A stretch of DNA of 53,314 nt from Scenedesmus sp. ARA3 (GCA_004335835.1 RWJK01001264.1:1-53314); one strand, 5' to 3'; positions 23,099 through 34,577 are shown, numbered from the stretch's first letter. Made by a program: numbers and translations. The notes: generated from the sequence alone by a model not told the origin.

Positions 23099-25165
23099 AG
23101 CAACCGCAGAGGATGAAGTTCTGTGTAGGTGAAGACGTGAGGAGCAGCCCCGCTAGATCCCTGGACAGTATGTGCTGTGCCATGCTGCTGCAGGCTGGGC
23201 AAGAATGCAAACCAGGGACAGCAGCAAGCACACACACACTCATATGCGAGGAGAAACAACAGAAGCTTGGTGGTACAAGGCAGGCTGCTGTGCAATGCAT
23301 CCCAGTAGTAAGCACTCCCTTGCTAGCCGCGGTGTTAGCCTGCCCACTGCCTGCTCACCAGCTCACTGACCACCTGCAGCTGGATGGTGGGCAGGCCCTT
23401 GAAGCGGTCACCAGGCGCAACATAGCCTGGCAGCAACAGCAGCAGCAGCAGCAGCAGCAGTAGCAGCAGCAGTGGCAGCAGCGGCAGCAGCAGCAGCAGT
23501 AATGGCGGCGGCAGCAGCAGTGGCAGCAGCGGCAACGGAACACAGCACATCAGAACATGGGTTTGTATGGCTGTGGAAGTGCCGGCACCTCTGCCCCTCT
23601 TACTGCTGCCCTGGTTGCTTTGTGTTTGGTAACGCACTTCAGCGAGGCTGGATTGTACATGCTTGTTGACACTGCTGCTGCCCTATAAACCCTCCTTGCG
23701 CCTACGGGTGAGACCATCACTTTTTGCTACGGTGCCATGCAGCTGGACTGCCGTGCCTGCGTGGACAGCTCACAAGGAGCGCTGGGGGGACTTGGGCAGG
23801 GGGTCTATTGGCCCAGCAATGCGTGAAGGTGCACAGATTTGAATTTTTCATCCTAGACTTGCTAGACTGTCCATTTTTCCATACTGCACATGTTTGCACT
23901 GCTTTTCGAGCAGTGTGCGCAGCCTCACCGTGCGGCACGCCAGCCTCGTATGCTGCCGCCCTGTCTGCCTCAGCCTGCTCCCTGCTGGGCTGGTACATCG
24001 GCTGCCACTCTGGCAGCAGCAGCAGCAGCAGCACACACAGTTCACAGTAGCGAGTAAGCAGCAGAAACACGAGCTCAAGAAGCAGCAGCAGCAGCAGCAG
24101 CACAAGCAGATCTAAAGGCAGCCATAGGTTGTGTCAGCTGTCGTCAAGTGTGCCGCTTACCCCTTGCAGGATTCTGACACAATCATTGCAATTGAGCCGC
24201 AACCAGCGCGTGGATGCAACAAGTCAGCTGCCGTAGATAACTTTCAAACTGTGTCACATGTTTGCGAACTTGTTGCGCACCAATGACACGAACAGACGTT
24301 CCAGACTGCACCAGGCCTGTTGAGTCTAATATATTCTCATAGTTCTTTGGTGCGTATGTATAACGGCACCCCTGCGCCCCTACCGCATCCATTACAGCAA
24401 CACCCCCACAACACATGCCAGATCAATCTGCGCACGGCTGTACACACCTGAGCTGCAAGACAGCACCCAGCACCACAACACAGCTGTGCACACTGGTGCC
24501 AGGCCTCAGCCCACCACACCACAGCATCAGCCCATCACACCACAGCATCAGCCCACCACACCACAGCCTCAGCCCACCACACCACAGCCTCAGCCCACCA
24601 CACCACAGCATCAGCCCACCGCCGCCCACCGGTCTCACCTGACAGCTGGCCGCCGTCGCTCTGCAGCACTGGCGTGTACACCTCATCGCTGCTGCTGTAG
24701 AAGGGGTAGTTGTTTGGGGCCACAGGAATGAAGCCAGTGCGGCCAGTGCCTGCAGGAGAGAGGTTTAGCACAGAGGTTTTCCAGGGCAGGCGGACCCAGG
24801 GGGATTGAAGTTAGGAAGTACAGTTCTGGATTGCCAGGGTTGTTAACGGCGTGTCCCGCTGCCAAGCATGGACTACTGACAGCAGCCACACCACTCTGTG
24901 GATGACCCACGACACCTGTCACAGCTCTGATGTGCGGCCTGTCGGTAAACTGCACAGCTCCAGCAGTTTACAATCACTACAATGTTTATGCAGGCTGTCG
25001 CAGGTCAGGTCGCATGCAACTAAATGCTGCAAGGCACTCGCCTGGCGTTGGGTTCTGCTTGGAAAAGCTCAGCTCATACGACTCGTCACTGGAGTAGTTT
25101 GCCCTGCCCGCAGCGAGCTCTTCTCCCGTCCAGGTTGTCGGAGGACCATCCGTGATAAAAGCCAT
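22759..25165 (-). CDS. Small protein with C-terminal ubiquitin-like fold
   Basis: Exons on the minus strand: 25165-25042, 24749-24639, 24009-23929, 23426-23359, 23022-22759; 215 aa with all phases matching. The last exon encodes a ubiquitin-like pattern (FSITVSPKMRVEELRAVI, then LQRLSYAGKHLDDAQRTLEQYGI), that is strand-helix-strand with the YAGKxLDD...TLxxYGI signature. The N-terminal 120 residues (SDESYELSFSKQNPTPG, FIPVAPNNYPFYSSSDE, EWQPMYQPSREQAEADR) match no family I know. The first intron needs a GC donor (CCAG|GCGAGT); only this choice keeps phase. The ATG at 25165 is the first in its frame, although the frame stays open upstream through a Glu/Gln-rich stretch to about 25366. An unrecognised frame at 24183-24416 lies in the second intron and is not needed. 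Two tail copies follow the stop. Confidence 0.8.
23072..23095 (+). repeat. CAG microsatellite (CTG on the coding strand)
   Basis: Run of CAG units within the last intron of the ubiquitin-like gene, about 50 bp upstream of the 3' splice site at 23022. A second, larger interrupted run at 23430-23530 stands directly before the splice site at 23426. Confidence 0.9.
24504..24624. repeat. 21-bp minisatellite, five full units plus a partial one
   Basis: Unit of the form CATCAGCCCACCACACCACAG, starting at 24504, 24525, 24546, 24567, 24588 and partly at 24609, with C/A variation at position 2. It lies in the second intron of the ubiquitin-like gene, just past the donor of exon 24749-24639. Confidence 0.9.
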
Positions 25166-25760
25166 GGCTGATCCCTGCTGTCGCTCCTCTTGCTGTTGCT
25201 GCTGCTGTTGCGGTTGCTGCTGCTCCTCTGCTTCCTGGTCTCGCTCTTCTCCTTCCTTCGTTTTTTGCTCTTGCCGAGCAGCTTGCGCAGCATCGTGGTG
25301 GATATGACATCGTCTGGCCCAGAAGGAGCGCCATACCACCGTCCAGGAAAGCCATTTCGACGCCAACTAGGCGACGTTCAAGTGTCCAAGCTTTTCTTCG
25401 ACGGCAGTGCCGTTGCATATATCGCTTCTCAAAGCGTTTACCAATTCTTAAATGTCTTGAAGCAAGTATTCAACTCTTGATCGGCCTGTCCAATTGACTT
25501 CGGGGTGTTGTCCTGTTACCTTGCCTAGGCTTGGTGCCCTGCGACTTCAAAAACATTCAAAGCTGTCCATACACGTTTAAGAGACATAAACTGCAAGTTT
25601 CAAAGGTTGTTGACGTCCACGCACTGCTGAACGTCGCATAGATAGCGTTCCGGCCGTCAATCCAAGCCAAGCCAGCTGCATTGACCTATAATCCGCTATT
25701 GAAAATTCTTTCCTAGATCCATCAATACCTTAGTCATCGATAATTGCAGCAGCAGCGACA
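25166..25760. other. Shared divergent upstream region
   Basis: About 595 bp between two start codons pointing away from each other, probably a bidirectional promoter. The half next to 25165 keeps an open frame on the minus strand (Glu/Gln-rich) but has no ATG. The half next to 25761 is A/T-richer, with GTTTAAG and TATAATCCGC-like stretches. No defined elements can be assigned. Confidence 0.5.
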
Positions 25761-26338
25761 ATGGCCATTGCCTTCCCTGATGGAGGGCTGGGTATCGCAG
25801 CAAAGGTAGCACTGGCTCTGGTTGGTGCTGTCTGGTGGACTAGTGCACCAGGAGCTGATGAGGCGAGGTGAGGCCCCCACACAAGCTGCAGCAGTAGCAG
25901 CAGCAGCAGCAGCAGCAAAATGGCATAACCCGCACTGTAATCAGCAGACAAGAAGAGATAGAGCTCCAGGCTATCACATAGTGGCAAAGCATTGCCAGGC
26001 CATGTGTATGGCATTTGTGCAACATCTTGCCATGTAGCGAAGTCTAACAACGTCCTACTGGCCAGTTCAGTGGTGCAGCAATGCATACTCCACACAGCAG
26101 ATCACCTGATTGTAACCAGGCACACACAGCAGCTCATTTCCTACAGTAGCTGCACTTGTATCACTGCTGCTGCTGCTGCTGCTGCTCTTGCGTGTGCTGC
26201 AGTGATGCCAAGGCCAAGGCTGAGAAGCGCAACCAGTACAGCAGGCACTACGCATTCAAAGGAAGGGGCCGCAAGGAGCACCTGCGTGGGGACGTGAAGA
26301 TGGACAGATGCGAGCTGGTGCCGTCACGCAGCAGCTGA
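25761..26338 (+). CDS. Unrecognised 80-residue protein, likely membrane-anchored
   Basis: Two exons, 25761-25867 and 26203-26338, joined in phase (AG|T gives Ser). The N-terminal third is hydrophobic (LGIAAKVALALVGAVWW), long enough for one membrane span or a targeting signal. The remainder is very basic and hydrophilic (AKAEKRNQYSRHYAFKGRGR, KEHLRGDVKMDRCELVPS). I recognise no family. The layout resembles small organellar complex subunits, but that is only an impression. The intron ends in a CTG-repeat pyrimidine tract right before the acceptor at 26201-26202. The start ATG has context GCGACAATGG. Divergent from the ubiquitin-like gene. Confidence 0.7.
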
Positions 26339-28571
26339 GCAGCAGCAGCAGCAGCATCAGCCGTGTATATGCTGTCGCTGCTGCTGCTGTTGCTGCAGTA
26401 GCGCCAGTGCTGCTGCTGCTGCGACTGCTGCTGCCGGCTTCAGCAGCAGATGCAGCAGCGCTAGGCAGGCCCATCATTGCCTGTGGCAGCTGCGTGTTGT
26501 GCGTGCCCAGCTGCAATTCTCTGCAGTGCTGGACACAACGCAGCAACAGGTGCAGCACTAATGCCCACTGGCTGGCACTGCGCCTGCTGCTGGCTGTGCT
26601 GCTGAAAGAACAGCTTTTCAAAACTGCTGTGCTGTGGGAGTCGCCTAATAGCGCCGCCACACCATGCGTAAGGCCACGGCACCATCGTGAGCAGCTAGGT
26701 TCTTGCAGCTGTGATTTGCATTGCCTGCGTCATGGCAAGCAATGCAGGCATTCTTGTTGTTGGAAAGTGCATGCACTGCAGCAAGCTGAGCAGGTGCCGC
26801 CCGGCCTGCTGGCCTGACTGATGGGCAGGGCCTGTGCGCTGTTATCGGCACAGTTGATGCTGTGATTGAAGAGCTGTGCTGTGCTGGACAGCCAGTCACA
26901 AGGCTGCATGCCAAATGCAGCAGCTGCGCTTTCATACATGGTTCTCACGTGGAAAGACCATGTGCTCGCTGGCTTCTTTGTCAATCGTATGTTCTTATGT
27001 TATCTGCGGTGTGACAACCTGTCATACTATACTAGGTAGTACCTGCTTGCAAGTAGGTGTGCTGCAGCGGACAGCTGCATCCGCCCAAACAGCGCTCTAC
27101 CTCTTTTCAAATGTTGATAGCCAGTTACAGTCGGGCGCACTGCTGTTGCTGCTGCCCCATCAGTGTAACGTATCTGGATGTAGCAGATGTGCTTCTTGTG
27201 CCGGGTGTTGGAGAGTAGATTATCCCTGGCATGCGTGTCATGCAATGTGGCCTTGCAACGCTGTAACAAATTTGGAGAACTACTGCCGTAAATGCCACTG
27301 GCTCCTAGTAGCCTGTCAGGTGTCTGATCTGCAAGTCCAAGGTTGGTAGCCTATGGGCTCGCCAGCCACAGCAACCTGCAGTCATCGGCTTGCACAATAG
27401 CATGATAACCTCACAGCTCTAGGATGGCCCGTATGCAGCCTGAATCAACCACGTCAGCACCGGCAAGCCGGCAAAACTCGAAACTAATTGTGATTCCTCA
27501 ACGCTGCTCCGAAGCTGCACAGCGTGATGAAGACTACAGCAGCTTCTGTGCCGCCGCCGCGAGCGTTGCTTCAAGGCACGGATACACAAACACGCATCCC
27601 AGCATCTTGCCGCCATCAAAACTTGCAAGCGACATGCGCAAGCCTACACAAAGGAACGCACAACAGGCGAGGGGCCTTGCGCCAAAACATGCAGTGCTGC
27701 ATGCACAGGTGCATTGCAACTTGCGATTGAACTGCTGCAAGGACTGTCAACCTCGCATAAATGCTACATGTTGCAGCAGCACCAGCGTAAACAAGAAGGG
27801 AGCTAGTGCACTGCTGCACAACGTATGGCACAGCACCAACCAAACCATCAATGCGCGCCTTACACAGGCAGAATCAAGCAATGCATGTATGCAAGGATAG
27901 TTGGGAGGCATGAGAAACCTGCCTGATAAAGCATCAAAGGAACAGGGTTGAAGGATGCACATGTGCAGCAAAACACGCTATCAACAATAATCCTGCACGC
28001 TGGCACAGGCCAGCTCATTGGCACAGGCCATCAGCCAGCACAGGTCAGCTGAGTGGCTGAGAGTTAAAACGACATACATGATCGTGCCACATCTCCACAG
28101 CAGCTGTGAACGCAGCAGTGAGTCAGCTGCCCAGTCAACAGCTTGCTGCTAAACCAAGCACACTCAGTGTCACACAGCTGCAGTGCTGTTCAGTTCAAGG
28201 TCAGGTTGAGTCACAGGTATCAACAAAGGATGTTTCAGGGTTCTTTTCAAACCCGCTGATAAAGTACTGGTCAGGTCAAAGGCACACCAACTCGGGCAGC
28301 TCAGGCTGCATGCAGGCAGCTGCTGCTAACGGTACCTGCACGAAACGCCCAACATACACCACAGGCATGGAGCACACTGTGCTCAACAAGCACTCATAGC
28401 ACCTGTAGACTAACCAATCCATCACGCGCTGCCGACGACAAAACAAAAACATCCAAAGCTGCAAGAGCAGCGCCTTCTTCCTCATCTGACCTCACACACT
28501 ATCAGCCCTGTACGCAGTACACTTCGACATCATCAGCGTCAACCGTATATAATCTGCGCACACCATCAGCC
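26339..28571. other. Convergent intergenic region
   Basis: No gene recognised. Plus strand T/G-rich and CTG-repeat-rich to about 27.4 kb, then A/C-rich, suggesting 3' regions of the small plus gene and of the minus-strand oxidase meeting near 27.4 kb. TGTAA at 27164-27168 is a possible distal poly(A) signal. The right end (28494-28547) contains a copy of the oxidase gene's last codons. Confidence 0.45.
28494..28547 (-). pseudogene. Copy of the oxidase gene's last codons
   Basis: On the minus strand it reads TVDADDVEVYCVQG and stop, against the real end ATIDIDDVEVYCV and stop, offset by 64 bp. Changes in DDVEVYCV are silent (GTT/GTC, GAG/GAA, GTG/GTA). Confidence 0.75.
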
Positions 28572-29319
28572 TCACACGCAGTACACCTCAACATCATCAA
28601 TGTCAATCGTAGCGCCAGCCTTTGCAGCTCCCAGATCCAGCTGCAGTGCATAACTGCCAGCATCCTTTACTTCCACAGGACCCATCAGGTTCAGGCAATA
28701 GCTACCCTCCACCAGATGCATTGGCTGGTCTTCGACAACTGCCCCATCACTGGTGTGCTTCCCCGCATCAAACACAGCCAGACGCTTCTGCCCCTTCTCC
28801 GTAACCGTGCCAGCTGCATCTGCCTTGAAGAACACCGCAGTCAGCGTACTGTCCTTGCCGCTGGCACGTGCCCACAGCTGCACGTAACACCTCGTACCGC
28901 CCTTCAGCTGCGCAGCCTCGCTGTGCAACGTGATCGTGCCAGCCGCCGCCGGACCGTTAGTAACAGTTACACGGGCGCCATACGCCCCAGTGCCTCTGGC
29001 AGCCGGCGCGGCAAACTTGGCTGTTGCTGTGCGGCCGTTGTTCAAGCCAAGCTTGAAAGGCTGCTTGGATCCTGCCTCAAAGGTGGTGCCCATCTCTGGG
29101 ATAAGCTGTGCATCTTGTGGGTAATCCACAGGCACCTGGCCCAGGGGCTTACGCACTTGCACCCAGGCTGACTGTGAGTACACGTCACCACGCAGCAGGA
29201 ACAGGTTGTAATGTGCTGGGGGCGCGTACTCTGGAGCAGCTGGGGCCTGCACTGTGAGTGTGCCATGTGTGGCGTTGATCTTCTTGCTGGTGAACTCAAG
29301 CTGCTGTGAACGGTGGCCT

Positions 29320-29374
<55 letters not shown>

Positions 29375-29424
29375 NNNNNNNNNNNNNNNNNNNNNNNNNN
29401 NNNNNNNNNNNNNNNNNNNNNNNN

Positions 29425-29476
<52 letters not shown>

Positions 29477-32400
29477 AGAAGAAGAAGCAGTAGCAGAAAC
29501 AGTCGCAGTAGCCCTGGTTCAGCAAGCTTTGATAGCAGAAGCATCATAAGCAAAGGCGCAGTAGAGTTGTGTTTCGGTTCTGTCACTTGCCAAATCCCTC
29601 TGATGCTGAGCAGCTTAGGCGTTATGGTTGCACAATGGTCGATCCACAGTCATGTCATTCACCAAGAGCAGCAGCGGCAGCTGCAGCCAGGTCAGGCCAG
29701 GGTGCCTGTGAGACTCACCGATTGCATAGTTGTGTGTCACGCCGCCAGCATTGTGCAGCACCACTGCAGTGATCGCAGCAGGGCTGTGAAAGGCATAGCC
29801 GACCTCGAAGGTGCTGCCATAGGGCGTAACGGTGGGAGGGGGTGTGGTGATGCGCGGCAGGTTGCCTTGGAACAAGTAGGGAGGGTGGTACACTTCCATC
29901 CTGCAGTGACACAGCCAGTTGCACACGTCTCAGGCGCTGTTGTTTAATGATTCATGCCTGCAGTTTTGCTCTGGACACGACACGGCTGCGCTGTGCCGCA
30001 ATAGACGGCTAGTATGCTGTGCTGCTTGGGGCTATAGCACTGCTCCAAACACTGCTCTAACACTGAGCCTCGTTCAAGCCTGAAGCTGCCGTGATAAGTG
30101 CTTGTTCTCAACTAGTGCCTTGCACTGCTGACTGCATCAAGCATATGTGCGCAAGCTCATTGTATGTGCGCACCTGTACTCATTCACCCCCAGCGGTGTG
30201 CGGCTGAACTCCTGCTCGTTGCTGCTGTGCCAGAAGCCAGCGTTGGAGGTGCCACCCTGCAGCAGCAAATGGAGCACGCAGGCAAGCGAGCTCAAGTCTT
30301 GCAGGAAAAAGGTATTCTGCAGTACCCACATGTGTGAAGCAGCACCTGACTGAGGGCAAGTCGCAGACTCGCAGTCAGCAGTGCCTGCACGGGTGCAGGC
30401 CTGCTACATATGCAGACAAACACTAAGCAGCCAACATTCTACACACTTCTAGACGTGCATGGCCCACAGCAGCATACAGTCACTGGCATTTTTTTAGCTG
30501 GGTTTACTGCGCAGCGTTTCACCACCACTCACGATGAGGATGTCACCGTCCTTGGTCAGGATGGAGGTGGCGTGGTACTGCCGAGCAATCTTGGTCTTGG
30601 CACCGGTCTTGGTGAAGCGCTTGCCGTTGGGCTGGTCAGGCTTGTAGATCTGCAGCCAGCATACAAAGCCATTGGCACCAAGTCAGCTCTTGTTGCTACC
30701 CTTGCTACGCAAGTTGGTGTGCTTGCCGCATCAGCCTGCGCAATGCCATCACTTGACGAGTGTCCTGCATAGTGCAAGGGCTGGTTGCAGCAGCAGCAAT
30801 GCAGCAACATTGCTGTGCCGCAGCAGGTGCAGTTGAGGCACTCACCCAGGGCTCGTTGTAGGGCTGGTGGCCTCCATTGTAGGCTGGGGAGTCAGTCAGG
30901 TCGCCCAGGCCCACCTGCAGCAGCAGCAGCATTCACCAGTCAGCACGCATGCAGCAGAAAGTACATATCCGCCTCATCAGGCGAGCTACCTGCCCATAGC
31001 CGCTGCAGGCAGCGGCTGTCTTTGCTCAAAGCATCTGACCAGGACAGTCATGCTGGCTGCAGATGCAGCCACAGCGGCCTCTGATATGTGGTAATTTTGT
31101 TGTTTGTATTTCGAGTTTTGTTGTTTGCTCACCTTCTGGCCCCCGATGAGCACCACGTGGCCGTTGGGCAGCAGGATGCCGTCAAAGATGCAGCGCTGAC
31201 CTGGCATCGTCTCAACCTGCAATGGGCAGCAGCAGCAGCAGTTGTGCGCTGATCTCAAATGCTTCAATATTTATCTTGGCGCTCTTGCGCAATGAGCTGA
31301 TCTTACATTGCAGCTACCACAGCCAAAAGATCACATGTCAAGAAGGAAACCCTGGACCAGCAGTGAACCCTGCCTTGAACAAACCCTGCCCGCTCACCTC
31401 CCAGCTGTCGTCGAACTTGTACTGGCCGCCTGCAGTGACCTTCAGCCCAATTCGAACCGCGACATCCGCACACGGCTTTTTCTCACTCGCCACTCGATTG
31501 CAGCCCACGTGGCTGCAATGCTTCAGATCCTCGTCAAGCTTCGAGTCGACCCAACTGCCGCCGAAGGCAACAAACTCGAGCCGCACATCTTTGCCTGGTT
31601 TCATGACTGGGGCACGCAGGTGCACCTGGGGACCCATACGGGGGAACCTGCGGCAGCAGCAGTGGTGGCGGCGGGGTTAGCAGCAGCAGTCAGAAACGGC
31701 TGATGATGCCTCATGCTGGCCGTGCACACAATGCTGGATGTTGCTGGATGGCGTGCTGTGATAGCACTACACGAGCTTTCCTCAGCAGCTGTGGCGCCAC
31801 TCACTCCCACACAAGGTCCTTCACTGTGTCCCAGCATGTCACACTGTCAAGGGGCCTGCTGCCCTTGTAACATGTACGTCACATCATGCAAGCCCATCTG
31901 CCATCACAAGCAGCGCCGCTCACTCCCACACGAGGTCCTTCACTTTGTCTGGCAGTGCAGGGGCCTCTGCCAGCGCCTCTCCAGTGTAGGGGTTTATGAC
32001 CTGCATCATGTTCTTGTTCATCACGGCAAGCTGGCCGGTAGGCAGCACCAGCGCGCCTGCAAGCAGCACGGATGCAAAACAAAAGTCACTGTCACTGTCA
32101 TAAGTATGAGGTCAAGATTTATGGCTGTCATGGCTGACATGGCTGCTTGTTGTGTCACCTGCAGGCTGCGGGGCTTGCTGCACACTAGCTGCCAACTGCC
32201 ATGCATGTCTTGTATGACACACATAGCCTCACTGCGGCCGATTGCTTGCGGCCCCTGTAACAGGCCTATCGCAGTGCTTCCGTCAAACTGCAGGGTGTTA
32301 CTTGCGCATCAGCACCCAGGCAGCTACCAGTCAATACACATGAAACCGGCTCATCCCAAAGGTGCGTCAAGCAAAGTCTCAATTGTTGTCATCTGCTTGA

Positions 32401-32679
32401 TTACATATGCATCGAACTTTACGGCAGCCTCACCTAGGTACCAGTTGCCCAGGCCTGCCTCATGCAGCTTGCTATTGGTGGGCACCTGTGTGACTGTGTC
32501 ATGTGCGTGGTTGAAGCCTCACCTAGGTACCAGTTGCCCAGGCCTGCCTCATGCAGCTTGCTATTGGTGGGCACCTGTGTGACTGTGTCATGTGCGTGGT
32601 TGAAGATGTCGGCAGCCTCTGCCTTGGGCCACACGCCATTGGTCATCTGGGGCTTGGTGCCACCTGTGCACAGCACACA

Positions 32680-32720
<41 letters not shown>

Positions 32721-34577
32721 ATCCGTAGTTGACTCAGCTGACTGCCCATGAGAGGTGTGTGTGTACCAGCAATCCACACGCCAGTGCTCATCTGGGGCTT
32801 GGTGCCACCTGAGTTGAATGTGAAGGCAGCAGCAGCAGCACCAGCGGCGGAGCATGAGGTTCAGTCAGCTGACTCCCAATGAGATGTCCGCAGGTGTCAC
32901 CACACCACCCTTACTATACTGCTGCAACAACCCCAGTTTGGCCTCAAAGGCAGCCACCCGCCGGCATATGAAAGCAATGTTTTGCTGCATGGTTTTGCAA
33001 TCACTGCTGATGGTGGCTGCCCACCTGGCACATAGATGTCCCCGTTGGGCAGCGTGACGGTGGTGGGGTACCAGCGCTTGCGTGTCAGGTTGGCCTTGGG
33101 CGTGAGCCGCAGGCTGGTGGGGTCAAACACAAACACAGACTTGAAGCCCTCCACCTGCAGCAGCAGCAGCAGCAGCAGCAGCAGCTAATTTCAGGTGGCT
33201 TCAAAACACCTTGCTTTGAGCATCTGCAGCAAGCTCAATCCCTCAGCATCAACTTGTGGCATGAGCTGTCGCTGCACCAGAGTCACAGCGTCATGTAACG
33301 CGTCGTGTTGCCGTTTCACAGTTGGGTTGGCACACAATGCGGACAAAACATATAGGAAAGAATCTGCTGGGATCTGCTAAGCTTGTAAGCCGCCACATCG
33401 ATTCAAAGAATGCAAGCAGCTCACCTGTTTGGCCTGCAGCGTGCCGTAGTGTCCAGCAAACAGCCCGACCTGGCCGTTTGACAGCCGCGCCCAGCCGCCA
33501 CAAACGCTGTTGACGCTCGTTGGGATGTTGGTCCATGTCTCGTCATCCCTGTCATATACCTGTGGGAGGCAAGCGGCAAGCAAGCCACAGGTTTGACAAG
33601 CTGCTGCAGAAGTACACATGGTACTGTTGCTGTACTGCAGCAGCAGTTCTGGCCCACAGGCAGCTCAATCCATGGCTGTGGCAGGTGTAGATGTGCTCAA
33701 CAACTCCCAGAAGAGGTCACCGCACTTGCTATAGCTCCTGCTCAATGAATGTGCTGATGCAGCAGCATTCAGCTCAAGGAGCATGAGCCAAGCTGTGCTG
33801 CTGCTGCTGCTGTTGCTGCTGCACACCTGCATGATGTTGAAGCCCTCAGGGTTAGTGCTTGGGTGGGGCAGCATGAGCTGACCCTCTTTGCCTGTGGGGC
33901 CAAACTCCTGCAGGAAACAGGGGCAGCAGAACCAGCAAACATGTGACTCTTGCCTGAGCACCATATTTGAACTTGGGTGTGCGTACAGGTGTGGTGAAAG
34001 GAGCAGGCGCAGCACTGTTTATTTCCTAACCCACCATCACTGCTTTGAAGATCTGTGCTTGTAGCTGTGTCGTTCTCAACAGCCTGCCTGCATTGTGCGC
34101 TTGATGCTGGTGATGCATAGATAATCCAAGTTCACTCTGCTGCTGCACTGGCAGCGCTGCTATGGCTTAAATGGTAACATGATGATGATGACTGGCAGCT
34201 GCCTGCAGTTCTTTGTTCTGCCAGCCTGGAAGCGGCTTCAAGCGAGGAGGTCAAGTCCCACGCCCCATCAGGCCTACAAATGCTCTGTTGCACACCCAGC
34301 AAGCATTGTTATACTTCAGATGGAAGCAGCAGCTTACTCCACCCACCATAACAAGGAACTTGTTTCCACAGGGTAGCTGCAGGGCATGTGCCACTGCAAC
34401 GGGGGCCTGCCCCAGTGGCTCATAGTACCCGCTGACTGCCTTCGCTGCATCATCGGGTACAGGGTAGCTAGCCATGCAGGCGTCTTCACGGCACTTGATC
34501 GAGCTCACTACCTGTGCTGCAGCTGCTGAGGCTAAAAGGCTGAGCAGCAGCCCAGTAAGGCATCGTGTTGGCGCCAT
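28572..34577 (-). CDS. Glyoxal/galactose-oxidase-like copper radical oxidase with extra C-terminal domain
   Basis: Secreted oxidase of aldehydes or alcohols that makes H2O2, by family. Thirteen exons (minus): 34577-34347, 33907-33827, 33559-33425, 33154-33025, 32663-32523, 32056-31924, 31647-31398, 31216-31133, 30914-30846, 30649-30533, 30256-30174, 29900-29719, 29317-28572; all phases agree, 793 aa. The signal peptide is clear (TGLLLSLLASAAAAQ). The Kelch-type barrel carries the expected radical-copper residues: Cys124 (SVCGGWARLSNGQ), Tyr178 (KRWYPTTVTLPNG), Tyr443-His444 (ARQYHATSIL) and His541 (GGVTHNYAIG), with spacings close to fungal glyoxal oxidase. A galactose-oxidase-like C-terminal (DUF1929) domain follows to about residue 600. 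The last 190 residues form an added beta-rich module (see findings). No transmembrane anchor is seen. Four exon-edge duplications lie in or just after the gene, and the last intron contains the assembly gap. Confidence 0.93.
29325..29473 (-). repeat. CAG/CTG repeat with a 50-base assembly gap
   Basis: Pure CAG units run on both sides of N at 29375-29424, then AAG units. On the coding strand this is a CTG tract that ends exactly at the 3' splice site of the oxidase's last exon (29317). The fixed 50 N means the true length is unknown. Confidence 0.95.
31805..31860 (-). pseudogene. Copy of the 3' edge of oxidase exon 6
   Basis: On the minus strand GACACAGTGAAGGACCTTGT then GTGGGA|GTGAGT repeats DKVKDLVWE and its donor from exon 32056-31924, offset by 119 bp into the following intron. 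It decays away from the donor. Confidence 0.75.
32427..32604 (-). repeat. Perfect 89-bp tandem duplication of an exon end plus splice donor
   Basis: 32427-32515 and 32516-32604 are identical by eye. The unit contains the 3' part of oxidase exon 5 (VTQVPTNSKLHEAGLGNWYL) and its donor CTAG|GTGAGG. The promoter-proximal donor (32523) keeps the gene in frame. The second donor adds 89 bases (not a multiple of three) and leads to an early stop. Confidence 0.9.
32767..32808 (-). pseudogene. Copy of the 5' edge of oxidase exon 5
   Basis: Reads GGTKPQMSTGVW after an AG, matching GGTKPQMTNGVW at the start of exon 32663-32523, shifted 145 bp into the preceding intron. Some flanking intron sequence (TCAGCTGACT...CCCA) is also shared. 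Confidence 0.8.

Noticed and set aside
24183..24416. Possible extra exon (AQGCRYTYAPKNYENILDS) of the ubiquitin-like gene
   Set aside because: The flanking exons already join in phase without it and no clear donor follows; kept only as a remote possibility.
24504..24624. Regularly spaced repeats that could suggest a CRISPR array
   Set aside because: Units of 21 bp are directly adjacent with no unique spacers, inside a eukaryotic intron; a simple minisatellite.
26308..26817. 169-codon plus-strand open frame after the small protein gene
   Set aside because: Overlaps the end of the real coding exon in another frame and consists mainly of CTG-repeat-coded Leu, Ala and Ser; better explained as 3' untranslated repeat sequence.
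31713..32582. 289-codon plus-strand open frame
   Set aside because: Antisense to well-supported oxidase exons 5 and 6; Cys/His-rich translation typical of a shadow frame.
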